In this document: positions 10,900 to 24,593 of the stretch, in pieces
Layout: each line of letters begins with the position of its first letter
How positions within the stretch are numbered: the first letter of the stretch is position 1
Source of the DNA: Apostichopus japonicus
Taxonomy: Eukaryota > Echinodermata > Holothuroidea > Aspidochirotida > Stichopodidae
Length of the DNA stretch: 64,000 nt
Direction of reading: 5' to 3'
Assembly: GCF_037975245.1 (NCBI RefSeq)
Contig: NC_092567.1
Span: forward strand, 11,564,376-11,628,375
Notes under the pieces: generated by a model
What the model saw: the letters and a program-made list of their open reading frames with translations, nothing else
What the model was told of the DNA's origin: nothing
Databases searched by the model: none
Program-made: the position numbers and the translations under genes

Positions 10900-13800
10900 C
10901 AAGTCACTTTAGGTCACTTTACGCATTTGAGAAAAAATACATTTGAACTTGGAGATACCGTTTCGATACAAGATTCGTAGATTTGGATAAGTTTTGTAAT
11001 ATTACAATTTGCCTTCATTAAGTGCTTCATATAAAGTCTTGTTTTATAAGGTATATAAGCAGAACGTTAAACAGTTATTGTTTTAGCATTACATAATTAT
11101 GTCGTAGTAAAGCTGATAATATTATGTGTATATCAAGTAATCCTTAAATACTTAGATCGGCTCTGTATATACTCTTCATTTAATTCTTTCATTGTTATTT
11201 TAATGCCCTTTATAAATGAGTCTACTGATTTCGTTTTTTTTTCAAATCTTTTTTATTTCTTTATATTCCGATATTTTCCTTCGATTTAGAACAACGCTAA
11301 AACTGTATCTAGTGCTTCCTCTAACTATTGTTATATTTAGTCATTAATTGTTAAATTGCATTCTACTTCATCTATTTGTTAATTTTACTTTCTTTCAAGA
11401 TTTAGTTGCTTTATTTCGTTCCTCCTATATCTATGTTATGAATTAATCTTTGATATTACTCACGCGTAATACAGTGAATATTAGAAGAATATTGTGAAAT
11501 GTTATCATAATAACAATGACTGGCTGTCTACCGTTACACCATTGATTGTGTTATTCAAAATTATACTGAAACGTTGTCTTAGACATAAATTAATAACAAT
11601 GACATGTTTTGTTTTTTAATACAGTTCTTTTGTTCCATTATTATGATCTCTAATGATGCTTCTTTAAAGACAATAGGAACACGTGGCTGACGTATTATAG
11701 TAAGATTTTAACATGATAGTAACGAAGATAATGTTATGTATATTGAACATGAACCTTAAGGGAATGATCTGCTATCCATACATATTTTTCATCTTCTTAT
11801 ATCGCTTATTTTGCTACTTCTTATTATGATGCTGGTTAATGATTAATGAATATTCATGATCTCGTCATTTTAATTCAGTTTTTGTCGTATTTGCTTTAAC
11901 CCAATTGGATGTTATAAAGCCATAACGTTTGCCACTAAACCCAAGCCCTGTCACGCAAAACCAAATATATTTTCATAACTACACACAGAGATGAACATAT
12001 ACATATGGAAGAAATCAATGCGTTGCGATATCTGTTTATAATATTACATATTTCCAAGGAAATCATGATTCTTTTTCCTTTGTATTGCTTTTGGTATTTC
12101 CGTATTTCTGCATGTAAGTACAAATATACAATGTTTGCAACCAAACACACTTGTCCCCTTTAAGGCGATCATGGTCTCTCATTGTGATACAATTACCGAT
12201 TCATCCCGTTTCTCTGTTACTATATCATAAGTCCATATCGTAGAATGTAATGATGAAATTATTGATATGTATTGATTTTGTAATATCAATGGAAGCAATA
12301 AAAGAAAACTAATCAGAGAAATATTGTCAACAGTGTTATGTAACATGTAGTCTATGTACTTATTTGTAATTTCAACCTCTTACTCTGTTATGTCCTGCAT
12401 CAAGGTCATACAGAAGGTTATTGCTATACAGTAACTCTCCGGAAAAACAGGTGAGGCAGGTTGAGATTAAGAAATTCTCCTAACAATAGTTTTGATATAT
12501 TTATGTGTGCCTTAAATTTATACTTTCTCTTCAAGTGCATCCCAAAAGTTTCTAGAAACAAGTGCTTTTTGAAAGTTTTTAAACTTCCAACTTATTTCAT
12601 ATCATTCAAATATTCAAGGGTGTATAATAAAATAATCGTAAAGTATATTGTTCAATGTGGCACGTGGTGATCATTATTTGATTTTATAGCGTATTTTTGG
12701 CAATATCTGAATCATCTACAGGCAGAAATTGCGTTCCTTGTAGATTCCCTTCATTATATTAACCGTAACTCGAGATGAACTTCCTCATTGAATTTCATTT
12801 GGTAAATTAAAGATGAGTTAATAAACTGGTATATCAATTATACCGTCACCCCTGGCCACTATATATTCTTACTGAAATCATTTCTCCCGTACAATGTCCT
12901 TTCCCTTCTCCGTTCCTCCTTAACTGAACTGGATACCACGTTTGTCTGTTTCTATGTATTGACAACGTCATAATGCTTATAAACATATGCTAACAATTTT
13001 TGGAGGCCTTCGTTAGGTAACAATTTGTCACGCCCGTCTGCAGGGTTTTCCTTAAACTGTACCCTAAAACGCAAACGAAAGTGTAAATTTGCTGAGAATG
13101 TTTATTAATACATCGATGACGATATCCTATTCTATTTTATTTTATGACTGTATGTCGTGAATTTGAAGGTTTGCTTCATAGACTTCTTTTCAACATATAC
13201 TTCAATCCTTGCTCGTTTTCACTCTCTTTGACTCAGTTTCTAAAGGTCGTAAATATTGACCTATATTGATGTCTGGCAGTAATATAAATGGCTTATGTAA
13301 CCCTTCATAGAGTGATTTTGTGGTCTTGCAGCAAAAGAGATATATCGTCTCGTTAACACCGCGGTTTACGGTATACCGCCATCTAACTGATTGTGACAAT
13401 TCATCCTAAACAAGCGATATTATCAGATCGATACACAGTTCAATGATGGGGTAATGATTGTTCCTTGTTTAAGGTGTTTAATTAGTCAACGTATTGATAG
13501 TAATCATTATATTAGTAAACAAATCTAACAGAACACACATCAAACTTCAAAATACGAAAGGGAAGTCGGGGTGAGGGTGGCTGGAAATCTGGACACATTA
13601 GCATATATGACGTCATGGTTTATTTTTGGGGCGTATGATATGCATCATCACATATATCATGACAAGACTGGACTGGAGGGGAGGGGTGAGTTTGGCGTGG
13701 ATAAGTTACATTATTTAGGTTGTAATGAGGTCACATGTGGTTCAATATACTACCATGAACTTTGCCTGCCAAAGTCTTAAAATCAAGCAATTTTGACTTC

Positions 13801-14494
13801 TATTTTGCCGGAAGTCACTGTTTTCGACGATGAATATATTACGGAAAGCGACAGTCGATCCATTCCTTTTTAGTGTAAGGCAAGAACAGGATGTGTGTGG
13901 AAGGCTAATGTAACCGAAACGATGATAAAACCTGATCATGTTTGGATGTTATAGTGTACGGATGACAATAATTTAACATTTAATGACACTTTAAGTAGCA
14001 TTTTTGTGGGTAAATTTGAAATTTTTCATCTCCCCAGCCAAGCCATGTAATGTTAACTCCTGTTTTAATATTATCAATATATCTAACCATGTGAATATGG
14101 CAGTACAACTGCCGATAAGAAATAAACTGATTTGACCAATAATGCACGATAAAATACATTTAAGTTATGTAACACACAAATTCAGTGCAATCTTTTACTT
14201 TTGCATTTAAAAAGCTTATATCTGCATACATTATTACATCATTTAATGATATCTTAATTTACCTGAACTTACTCTTAAGCAAACGTTACTTACACATCTG
14301 TGATGAAAAAGAGAAAACTGTTCTCTCTTTGTAAACCTTAAGGCAGCCGTATTTCCGACTTATCAAGAATGTTACCAAAACCTTCAGACTCTTCAAAATG
14401 AGATTGCAATTAATCAAATTAAGGCACCTTGTTTCAAGTCGGTTAGTAAGAGTAATTAATAAAGTACATAAAGTTTACAAATTGTAGTCACCCA
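10900..14494. other. No gene recognised
   Basis: About 3.6 kb of AT-rich unique-looking DNA between the 34-bp array and the transposon's left end. No ORF above 71 codons, no repeat with a second copy in the window, and one TGACGTCA (13608). Confidence 0.5.
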
Positions 14495-14514
14495 CACTGA
14501 AAACTTAAATCGGT

Positions 14515-14880
14515 TCACCGACTAACATAACGTTAGTCCATCTGGTGCCTCTCCCGACTAACATAGCCTTAGTCAGTTGATATACCGACTAATTTATTCC
14601 TTAGTCAGCTGGATTTCTTAGTGGGTCATCTTAGTCCGTCAACTTAGTCGATCAACAATTTCTTAGTCGCTAAATGTATATTAGTCAGTTACATTAGTTG
14701 GTGACATTAGTCGGTCTTTACCGACTAATTTATATGAGCCACCGACTAGTTTATAGCAGGTTTTACATTAGTCAGGATGGTGCCTCTCCCGACTAACCTT
14801 TCTTAGTCGGTATCGACTGACTAGTTGCACTGACTAGAATCACTGAAAGAATTAAACCCGACTAGTTTCACTGACTAGCA
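14515..14880. repeat. Left subterminal TTAGTC/GACTAA array
   Basis: More than 20 copies of TTAGTC or its complement GACTAA (plus variants such as GACTAG) occur at irregular spacing. Several form facing pairs, for example TTAGTCGGTCTTTACCGACTAA (short hairpin, 14718-14739). A 20-base segment around TGGTGCCTCTCCCGACTAAC appears twice (about 14540 and 14785). TCACTGAAAGA, resembling the element terminus, is repeated at about 14841 and 14880. Confidence 0.75.
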
Positions 14881-15510
14881 TCACTGAAAGAAAAGAGAGC
14901 AGAAGAAACACAAATAATGTGTACATTGGCAGTATTATTTCTGATAAAACTTCTGATGTCTACAAAGGCTGACTTTCGACAGATAGAGAAGAAATCACTG
15001 TAAACAAAAATCTGAAAATATGATTTTATTCCAACAAAGTTAAGACAAGTTAATGGATCAAACATGAATCGCAAAAGTATAGCACTGCACAATAATGCAA
15101 AGTTGAATCTTGGGCAAGGGTTCCTCATGACTTTCGTTTTAAAGTGGTACCCCAAATCGACACCAGTTAAGTCTTCACGAACAAAGAGTGTTTCTCTTAA
15201 CTACAAATGGCCTCCCACTTGTCTTCAGGAAGCCAAAATCTGCACCATTATTGACCTGTGAACAGAAAATATGATATACGTGTAAGCACAGATACAGATA
15301 TAGCACATGATAACTCACATTATCATAAACATACATTTACATTAAAATTTTATAACATATTGGGAAGTATACATTTAAATCTAGGTCCCTCAAATTATAA
15401 GCCAGGAATAGCAGCTTTACCAAATAATTATTAGCTTTGCACAGCATAACACCAAGTTATTTTTCAAAGCTTAATAATTATGTTAATCATGTTAATAATG
15501 ATCCCAATAG

Positions 15511-16753
15511 ACCGGGAGCCCAGAGGGTTTGGTTAGCTGGGAAGGTAACCAATTGCCTTGTACATCACAATGTTCACAGTGCATTCCTGTATATGAAACC
15601 AGACGACTGGCAAACCGACAGTGGTGGGTGTGGCTGGGAGAGCAATTTTAAAGTCACCTGATAGCTAACCTAGATCAGTTTTCATGGTAACACATCAAAG
15701 TAAGTACAATGTGTCAGGTATGGCCCCAAGAGCAACAAATGGCCATCACCAGTAATTATTGGTGGTGGGGTACCCCTGCCAGTGATCTATAATTGACCCC
15801 TCAAGGCTGACCTAGGTCAGCTCATGAGGTAACCACTTGAAACCTACTGGAAAATGTTGGTCAGGACTTCAGATACAACTGATGGGCATAGCCAGTAATT
15901 TTTATTGGTGGGGTACCCCTGCCAGTAGACCCCCAAAATGCCCATCCCCCATTGACTTAGATTAGCTCATGAGGTAACCAGTTAAAAACTACTGTAAAAT
16001 GATTGGCAGAACTCTATATGTAAGGGATGGGCATTTCCAGTAATTTATATTAGTGTGGTACCCCTGCCAGTAGACCCCCAAAATGCCCCCCCCCCCCTCA
16101 TTGATCTAGGTCAGCTCATGATTTAACCAGTTGAAAACTACTGGAAAATGATTGACAGGATTCTATATGTAAGGGATGGGCGGACTCTGGCAGTGGTGGC
16201 CCACCAATATAAAATACTGGAAATGCCCATCCTTACATATGAAGTGATACCGATCATTTTCCTGTAGGTTTCAACTGGTCAAATCATGAGCTCACCTAGG
16301 TCAATGAGGGGATGGGCATATTGGGGGTCTACTGGCAGGGGTACCCCACCAATAAAAATTACTGGCAATGCCCATCCCTTGTATCGGAAGTCCTAACCAA
16401 CATTTTCCAGTAGGTTTCAAGTGGTTACCTCATGAGCTGACCTAGGTCAGCCGTGAGGGGTCAATTGTTGATCACTGGCAGGGGTACCCCACCACCAATA
16501 ATTACTGGCGATGGCCATTTGTTGCTCTTGGGGCCATACCTGACACATTGTTCTTACTTTGATGTGGTTACCATGAAAACTGATCTACAGTAGGTTAGCT
16601 TTTAGGTGACTTTAAAATTGCTCTCCCAGCCACATCCACTACAGTCGGTTTGCCAGTCGTCAGGTTTCATATACAGGAATGCATTGTGAACATTGTGATG
16701 TACCAGGCAATTGGTTACCTTCCCAGCTAACCAAACCCTCTGGACTCCCGCTC
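15511..16753. repeat. Large imperfect palindrome (two ~0.56-kb inverted arms)
   Basis: The left arm (15511 to about 16073) and right arm (about 16187 to 16753) are reverse complements. For example, CCAGAGGGTTTGGTTAGCTG near 15520 pairs with CAGCTAACCAAACCCTCTGG near 16735. GGCCATCACCAGTAATTATT pairs with its complement near 16505. The spacer is about 113 bp. Each arm is made of related ~145-bp modules in order A-B-C and then C'-B'-A', each with GGTGGGGTACCCCTGCCAGT and AGCTCATGAGGTAACCA boxes. No gene lies in it. Confidence 0.85.
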
Positions 16754-16759
16754 TACAGA

Positions 16760-18740
16760 TCAGTGAAAATTTGACCAAACTTATGAAGCTTGCACGTAAA
16801 TGATATACTAGACTGTTTTTTTTTTAAAACAGGTTATGAAAAGTATCTTTAATATCATTAAACAGTTGGGTACAATAGTTAAACTCACTCTTCCATCTTT
16901 TTTCTCTATGGTACTTGTTCCTTTGCTTTTTGGGCTCTTGGATAAACTCTTTTGTTCTGCGAAGGGTACCAATATATCATCTTAAAACATGTCTTTAAGC
17001 CATATATAACACAGTTCTCCTCTTCTGTTGTTGCCTCCACACTGGTGTCGTACATCACAGGAAACCTCACCCTTGACTTAGATATTTGGCTTTTCAATTC
17101 CTGCTGGAAAAAAGAAACAGCAAAGTATTCATCATTTGAAGAAAAAAAAAAATAAAGTTGTCACCACAAAGTTATGTGAGATTTGCTTCCACTATAGTCT
17201 CAAAAAACAATCCCAAAGTTTGAAGCAGACTGTATAAAGCTGAAAATTTGAACGAGAGTGTCATCACCATTGCAACCAGAATCAAATGCCCAGAATACAG
17301 AGATAATAAAACATGGGCTAAATCTTTGTTTGTTTTTATGATCTTTAAAAATATAAAATTTTAGAAACAGAAATGCACTGAGCCAACTTATTTATAGGCC
17401 TAATCGTTTTTAGTTGTTATTTTGCTTGCTCACATAACAAGCCTGTTTAGACCTAGGCTGGAGGAGAATCAATACTTTGTTACACTAAGTTTGTCTTTCG
17501 GCCGTTTTGATTTAGTCTTACTAGTAATACTAAAGTATATAATGGACCGGCGAAGACTAGAGAATACCCAGAGTTTTAGCAACTGCGTTAAACTGTATCA
17601 TCTGATCTATTATTTACGTCAATGAGTTTCATTCAATCTAGGATCAAAAAGAGAAAACTAATTAATCTTAACCTTTAAACTTTGCTACTAAACAGATATG
17701 CTTGAATTACAAATAAATGTCAAAAAACATCATAATCTACGAATCGATGCATATACATATACATAAACAGAATAATTTGAATTCGCGCAAGTGAACCCTG
17801 CACTACATTGGACAGAAAAAAAACGTGCAATTATAGACCAAACTAAACATACTAAATTTTCCGTTACTTCTACATAAAATATCAATACAAATACAACAAC
17901 TTACTCTTTTGGCAGTATACTAAAAGCACATGTTATAATAACTTCAGACTATCAAGCTTTCCTGAGAAAAAACGGTTAATACTTCTTACAGTAAACAAGT
18001 CGACCGTGAAGGAATGTCGCAATTGTTTCCTGAGCGTGACCGGAAATTAAATACTAAAAAATGATAAATGAAAAGGTTAAATAGAACTGAAGCCTGCATC
18101 CTAACTGCTCGCAACATATAATACCGTTGACTAGCCAACATAATTTGTTCAGCCTACTGTGACTGTACGTTTGAAGGTCTAGCCTTGCTTATTCAATATC
18201 ACAAAGCCTACCCATTTAGATTCACATGGGAAATTACAGGAAGTCTTTACCAAATGAGTGTAGACTTCAAATAAACTATTGAGACTTATAGTTCCAGCAT
18301 TTGTTTGGGAATAAATTAGAAGATTATGTGCCACTGTTCAGTCTAGCCCAATACACACATAACACATTGTTAATTGGTGTTTAGAATGCACACTGTAGTG
18401 TTGAGAATGCACTGCAGTACCCAGTAGAAGCCTATAGGCTACTCACTGTCATTGCACTTGTGTATTGCGAAACGCCAGCGTGACAACGGTAGCGTTACAC
18501 TAACGATAATACATGAGTACTAGTGCCAGTGGCCTAACAATTAACTTTAATTTTACCTTCAAGTTAATGGAATAACAGGTAGGCCGATGATGGCAGTTAA
18601 TACCTCCATTCTTCCAAAGACCTTCTTGGGTGATTTACGGTTGAAAGTTGCTTAGAGTGATCGTATGAAACTATGCCAAGTCCAGCAAGCTGCCGTTGCC
18701 TCTCGGTTTCCAAATTGAAGTGAATCGAATTGGGTTAAAA
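16760..18740. other. Interior of the 4.5-kb transposon, right of the palindrome
   Basis: AT-rich DNA with only short open frames (up to 67 codons). No transposase-like motif was recognised, consistent with a non-autonomous element. Confidence 0.5.
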
Positions 18741-18744
18741 TACA

Positions 18745-18985
18745 TTAGTCCGTCGACACCGACTAAGCTACGATTATGGCGTAAATCGGGTGTCCGTATC
18801 GTTCTTAGTCCATGGGTTAAAATACCTTAGTCCGTCGCCACCGACTAAGCTGCGATTATATTTTTCTTAGTCAGTGTAAACTGACTAAGAAGCAGCGATG
18901 AAACGAAGATTTTTGCTAGTTCGTGTGCATTGACTAACGTTACAAACTAATTTAACGTTAGTCCGTGGCAATATTGACTAGTTTA
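18745..18985. repeat. Right subterminal TTAGTC/GACTAA array
   Basis: This is the counterpart of the left array. CATTAGTCCGTCGACACCGA and CCTTAGTCCGTCGCCACCGA are diverged copies about 80 bp apart, each followed by CTAAGCT(A/G)CGATTAT. Further TTAGTCAGT, ACTGACTAAGA and GTTAGTCCG motifs run up to the terminal CAGTG. Together with the left array it defines the element's two ends. Confidence 0.75.
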
Positions 18986-18996
18986 TTTTTTCAGTG

Positions 18997-20407
18997 CAGA
19001 TAAGTTTATATCTAGAACTAGATCTAGAACATTCAAACTTTAACTTACTGTTTGTTTGAATTAAACCTTACAATGTTAACGAACAGTTTTGCTACTCTAT
19101 TCCTGAAGCAAATAACACTTTCATCAAAATCAACCTAAATATTTACTTTAAATATACAAAGAATAATCTTCTTAGCCTAACACGAAATAGTCCATTGTTA
19201 CAGACTAACATCCAATCTAAAAATATACACTTAAAAAAAATGTTGCATTCAAAGTGAAACCATTTATCTGTACTAGTGTTAACAATATCAGCATTGATCG
19301 CCGCACAGTTCTCATCTCTCTTTGAATAAAGCATACGAGCGCCCTCTAAAATAACAAAGTTTGCATCACGCGGGGGACACAACTATCTTCTAATTATAAT
19401 AAAGGTATCGTAAGATGAAGACTGTGGAGTACGGTCAGGATAGTCACAATGAGGTTGTAGGATTATTTAGATCTTACATTTTTATTTAGAATTGGAAGGC
19501 CGCTCTGACGTAAGTTAGATGCTGAAGTTCACAATAACGATTATTCAAACAACATAATGATATAGATATTAAACATCAAGAGAAACGATGATGGATCCAG
19601 AGTAGTGTACAGCTTACTACTGTAATAGCTTTGCCCATTTATTAGGGGAAGATTGTGATCGTTTTAATAACTGATTTGGTTTCACTTAGGTTGTTAATAC
19701 AACTATACATTTACAGGCTAAATGTACTTATAGCTAATAAATCAGATTGAATGATATAGTCATGCCATAGGAGTAAAAAGACCAACTTGTGTTTATGTAC
19801 AGAATTTAAAGCCTGCACGACGATAGATATATTGCTTGTTATGTATATATAGCGTATATGAATACAAACGATTATCCAGGTTAATCGGCCTATAAATCTG
19901 AATTATTCGGTCGAAAAACCTGGATTAACAATGATAAACTCCGATAATTAAGCGGATTATCGATCTGATTTGTAACCCAATATCCAATGTCATTGCCGAT
20001 AAGCTTTCATGTTTACTTGAATAACCTGAAGTACTGGTTCAAAACAAGACTTGCATCGACCGATAATCCAACTTTTTTTCAGGATAAAACTGGAATATAT
20101 AATGAGTGGGTATTTTGCTTTGTCGAAATGAAAAAATACCAGATATTTCCGAAACCGTACACTACACACATAGGTCAAGGAGGCGGGGGGGGGGGGGATA
20201 ACGACATATTTCTTTCTGAAAATTCGGGCCTAGATGAGCTGCGCTTACGGTGGTGCTACACGAAAATATTCGGGCATCATGATGCTAAATAAAGAAAATC
20301 ATTAGGCCTATATTAATATTAATGTCACAAAACAAATAACACAAAAACGCTCTCCACGGAACTGTCGGGCAAAAATTTGAAAAAGATTCGGCAACCTACT
20401 GCAAATT

Positions 20408-20438
<31 letters not shown>

Positions 20439-22183
20439 TTATTTCTCCTCTCCTCTTAGGCTGCCCGGGGGGCAATCTGCCCCCTGCCCCCCGCCTCGTA
20501 TGCCTATGCACGCAGGCAAGAACAAATTAACGTTTTTCAGAAAAAGTTCCGATGGGGTTCCTGCATTTGCGGGTGCTTGCGCGCGTGTATGTGTGATGTT
20601 AATTTTCCATTCACGGAGATGAAAGCACCACTGTAGCCTAACTTAAACATACTTCTACTGCCTGTCCTTCTTTTGTTCTCGAAATGTATTGGAACATAAC
20701 ATTTAATTCTCAGTACTGCACGAGTATGCCATTGTTTATTATTCTAATTACTACTTTCAGCAAATAAAAATAATGCCTTCTAACCATGTTTGGTTTAAAT
20801 CTTAAGACATGGCTTATTATAACAGGTGATTGCTGTATATAGTCGACGTAAAGCTCATATATGTATGGGTTGTGTATGCATGGATTTTATAGTGCATATT
20901 GGTCCATATTTAAATGCTAGAGCATTACCTATATTTTTTTTTTATATTTGAACTCCATTTTACATATTCAACTTGACAATTTAGTTCCGTGGTGATCCAA
21001 TTGCTGATATGAATTTGGTGTGATTTGAAATTTGGAGAACATCATTAACTGTATTGTTTAGTAGGTTGGAAATAATTGTGCTCATGGTGCAAAGATATGT
21101 CGGCCGTATTTTCGCAGCGTTGTAAATCCACAAAAAGTTCGCTCGAAGTCTTCTCGCTGGTACCTCGGTTATATTTCTTTAAGTTACTCAATATAATGGC
21201 GGCTATTGCTAGCTCATCACCACGACTCAATAGAGGTGCAGAGCTTTATGGTTGAGAACGTCACTGCTGGTGGAAGAGGATTGTCTAGCTATCAATGGTA
21301 TTAGTTTGACGTCATATTATCCGCTCATACTTTATAGTCTTCGCTTCCGAATTCTTATTGCGTACGTATTTTGGAAATTTTTGGAAATTTCTTGATAAAT
21401 TCATGACACTATAGAAGGGTCGTCAAACCACTGTCCCATTGACCTCCTCCTTATGTAAGTACACTCGTTTACTAAATTATTTTAAACCAGTAAGTCATTA
21501 ACTACAGGCTTCATACTTGAAATTGTTACTTTTTTTCATTATAAACACTAACGGAATAACGTAGGCGCATTTGACACAAACATTGTCAAAGAAAGGTGAT
21601 AAGATTCCATCCGCTGGTGAATGCGTAGTTTTGAAATGAAGGTAAGTTAGATTTGTTTTAATTAACCTAGTCTTTCATACGAAAAATATTATTCAATTAA
21701 CATATTAGTGTTTTGAACAGAGGAGGGGATTGACGCATTACAGTGCCCCCCCCCCCCCCCAATGCTGTACATTGTGTGCTGTTAATTTAAAGCTCCGAGG
21801 ATATGCGACCAAATTTCATCGACAAAACTATTGTAACGTAATCGTAGAGTAAGACACTTGACCGTAGTATTACAATGGACGCAACGTTTCACATTATTCA
21901 TTAAATATTGTTATTGTAAGAAGAAAGAAAAACATAATTTACAATGTAAACATTCAATGTACATTTTTAACTTACGGGGATTTAGACAGAACTTGTTAAC
22001 TACACGTTAGCAGTAACGATTCTACTTAAATACAGCAGTTTGTGTTGAATTTTTCACAATCCGTTAATTTGTAAATGTGCAACTCCTTTACAAGTACAAC
22101 AACGTACCTACATACCCAAATATATATGATACTGCAATCTACTTAAATCACTCCGGAAAGGATGAAATTAGACAAAGAGTGTA
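18997..22183. other. No gene recognised
   Basis: This stretch contains the TA microsatellite at 20.4 kb, a G13 run (20185-20197), a C15 run (21746-21760) and TGACGTCA at 21307. A 101-codon frame (19987-20292) spans the G13 run and is overlapped by a minus frame; I do not accept it as a gene. Confidence 0.45.
20408..20440. repeat. (TA)n microsatellite with interruptions
   Basis: TA repeats are interrupted by two TTTA units. Directly after it comes a G/C-rich segment (20458-20515) with GGGGGGCAATCTGCCCCCTG, an inverted repeat of the kind found at repeat termini. Confidence 0.85.
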
Positions 22184-22363
22184 AGAGTACTCCAAGATTA
22201 ATGTATGTCGTCCAGTTACAGAGTTGTTGACAACTGACAATTCATAATCATGGACGTTAAATGTGAATCTAAGAGACTGACTTCGGTCAGCTTTGATAAG
22301 CCAAGGATGGATTCTTCGCGAGTTCCTGCTTGCAGTAGGATCTAAAATACATACATACACACA
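22184..22363 (+). mobile_element. Second copy of the tRNA-derived SINE, 5'-truncated
   Basis: It matches the body of the 36.7-36.95 kb SINE in the + orientation. It starts at the very end of the tRNA-like head (GAGTACTCCAAGATTAATG versus GAGTCACTCCCAGATTAATG) and keeps the CTGACTTCGGTCAG hairpin. It then keeps TCGCGAGTTCCTGCTTGCAG and ends in an ATACATACATACAC tail. The A and B boxes are lost, so it should be transcriptionally dead. Confidence 0.75.
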
Positions 22364-24593
22364 AGAGTTTGCACGATAATGCATTACTGTTAACTTTGTG
22401 GGGTGCAGATTTATCCGTGTTGGACTAAACGCTTCGAAACTCTATTTAAGAGTAGCCAACTGGTTGTTAGTTGTAATCAGTAGTGCGTCTCGTAGTGCAC
22501 GTGTGAGTATTGCATAATAGTCAGAATGACACGATAAAACAAACTCTAATACAGTTGTTAATCGTTTGCAAGAAGTGAATTAGAATGAAATAATTACACT
22601 AATGGAAAAGAGGTCTGCGGTGAGGGGAGCATCGAACGCACATTTGTAATAGCTAAATCATATCTTTCTTGGATATTCAAAGTATTGTAACGCTACCTCG
22701 TCCGTGGTGTGAGATCAGGTCTCGACTGGAGTCTAGGATCACTGGAACGGAGTTCTGTACTGAAATAAATACTCAGGCACACAATGTGTTGGGTATAAAC
22801 AATCTATTTACAACACGACTTGCTTTCAGTTTCATGCTACAGGCATTAAATTAACATCTGAATACATTTATTAAGTATATATATATGAAGAAACATCAAT
22901 ACAACACAATGTAGGACCCTGATGACAACTAGTCAGGTGTAGAGTCCCAGTATATGACCTGTGGAATATTCCTAATTCCGCCAGAAACCAGTATAATAGT
23001 ATATTCCGCAAAAAACTAGGCGGAACAAGCACAGCGACTCCAGAATATAAAGTTATTAGGGCTAACTAACAGTTGGTTTACCCAAATCGAACAGAGAGAA
23101 ATTGACTGACTATACAAACCGCAAAAGTTCAATCACAACTTGACGATTCTAATTCTAATCTATATATATAACGACCACTTTGATAACGATCCTTTCTCTT
23201 CGGAGGCAAAAACAGATGTGTCCTGGCCCTGCGTATCAGTGCAGGCTGGCCGTAACTTTCACACAGCATGTGTCAGGAAGTTAATGAACAGAGTTAAACA
23301 ATAGTAGCGGAAGCTCAGCTTCCGGCCCACGAGGCCTTCGTGTGCACTCATCGCCGTGACGTTTAACAGCCGAAATCTACGGTAGCTTATTATGCACTAC
23401 AATATTATTATGATTAAACAAAAATTTCACCTATTTTCGTAACAGCATTTATATATATATATGGTAGTCAACGTTAAAATTTAATTGTATTTGTAATTCC
23501 AAAACAAGAAGCCAAAACATCACAGAAGACTTTTGTAAATATAAATATCTGTCTACGTGTAAGAGGCCATCGACAACTGTCTATTAAGCTACATACCATG
23601 TTGTGCACCCGTCACTCTCACTCTTTAGTATTATTGTGAATCGTTTAGTTGCGGTACTACCTAGCCATGAATCATGGATTAACATGACGTCACATTTAAT
23701 ATTTCGCTGTGCTGCCCTCTGTTCCTTTTATTGTTATACAACCAAAATGAAAGACACAATCGTGACGCATTATCTTACCAAATCGTCACAATTGACCTTT
23801 AATATTTGCTATCATATAATATAGTAAACCTATTTATGATCACTGGCTTATCTAACTCAACACTTATAAGCTAAGATCACCCAGATATTTAACTTGTTGT
23901 TAAACATCAAGTTATATTGTCCGTCAGATATTCGGCACGTGCAGTTACCGGATCCAAAGTAACATGACGGTAAATAGAGGATCAATATGAATATTGATAC
24001 ACATTAATAGCATAACACGTTGGATACACGATACAATCATATATAACAACCATTTCGATTATATTGATAAATATTCCTCTTCCTTTTGTAAAGTTTGACC
24101 CAAGAAAGGTTTAACTATCGAAATAAGTTTCATCCTCTCCGAACTGGATTTAAATTAATGACGCCAGGATTGGACACAAATGTCTGAACTAATTTTGTAG
24201 TATAAACGTTCATCGAATGGAAACGGATCCGATCAAACTTGATCTGTGAAATCTGCTCTTTGTGTTTGTTCGCCATATTTTTTTGCTCTGCTATAACAAA
24301 GCTAGTAGGGGTGGAGGGAGGGGTGCAATGGTAGGCATAGGCGTTGCGGACAGAAGTGCTCCATAAGAGCCCTCCTTCTTTCCATTGTTACAACTTTGAG
24401 AATTTAGTTTTTACTGTCAAGTGAAAGGCACCAGTCCCTCTATCCATAAAGTTCGTGCCAATGTTAGCGTATACTTGTCAACGCTATAAATCTGTGTGTT
24501 ACCTGTGTCTTATTCCGCCTTAAGTTTGGGCTATTATTAATATTGTTGGTTGTTTCAATTATATCTTTTTCTATCCAAACTGTATATGTTGTA
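22364..24593. other. No gene recognised
   Basis: AT-rich DNA with a short TA run near 23450. No coding or RNA feature could be supported. Confidence 0.5.

Larger units (their letters stand above)
14495..18996. mobile_element. Probable 4.5-kb non-autonomous DNA transposon with subterminal TTAGTC arrays
   Basis: The ends are inverted: left CACTGAAAAC at 14495, right TTTTTTCAGTG ending 18996. Read inward from either end, both give CACTGAAAA. Just inside each end lies an array of TTAGTC and GACTAA motifs (14515-14880 and 18745-18985), a layout typical of DNA transposons whose transposase binds subterminal repeats. I found no transposase ORF inside; the interior is dominated by a 1.24-kb palindrome and AT-rich DNA. 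No convincing target-site duplication is seen, although a 2-bp CA flanks both ends. The superfamily is not assigned. Confidence 0.6.

Noticed and set aside
19987-20292. 101-codon frame at 20 kb
   Set aside because: It runs through a G13 tract (Gly run) and is overlapped by a 62-codon minus frame. No domain or splice support.
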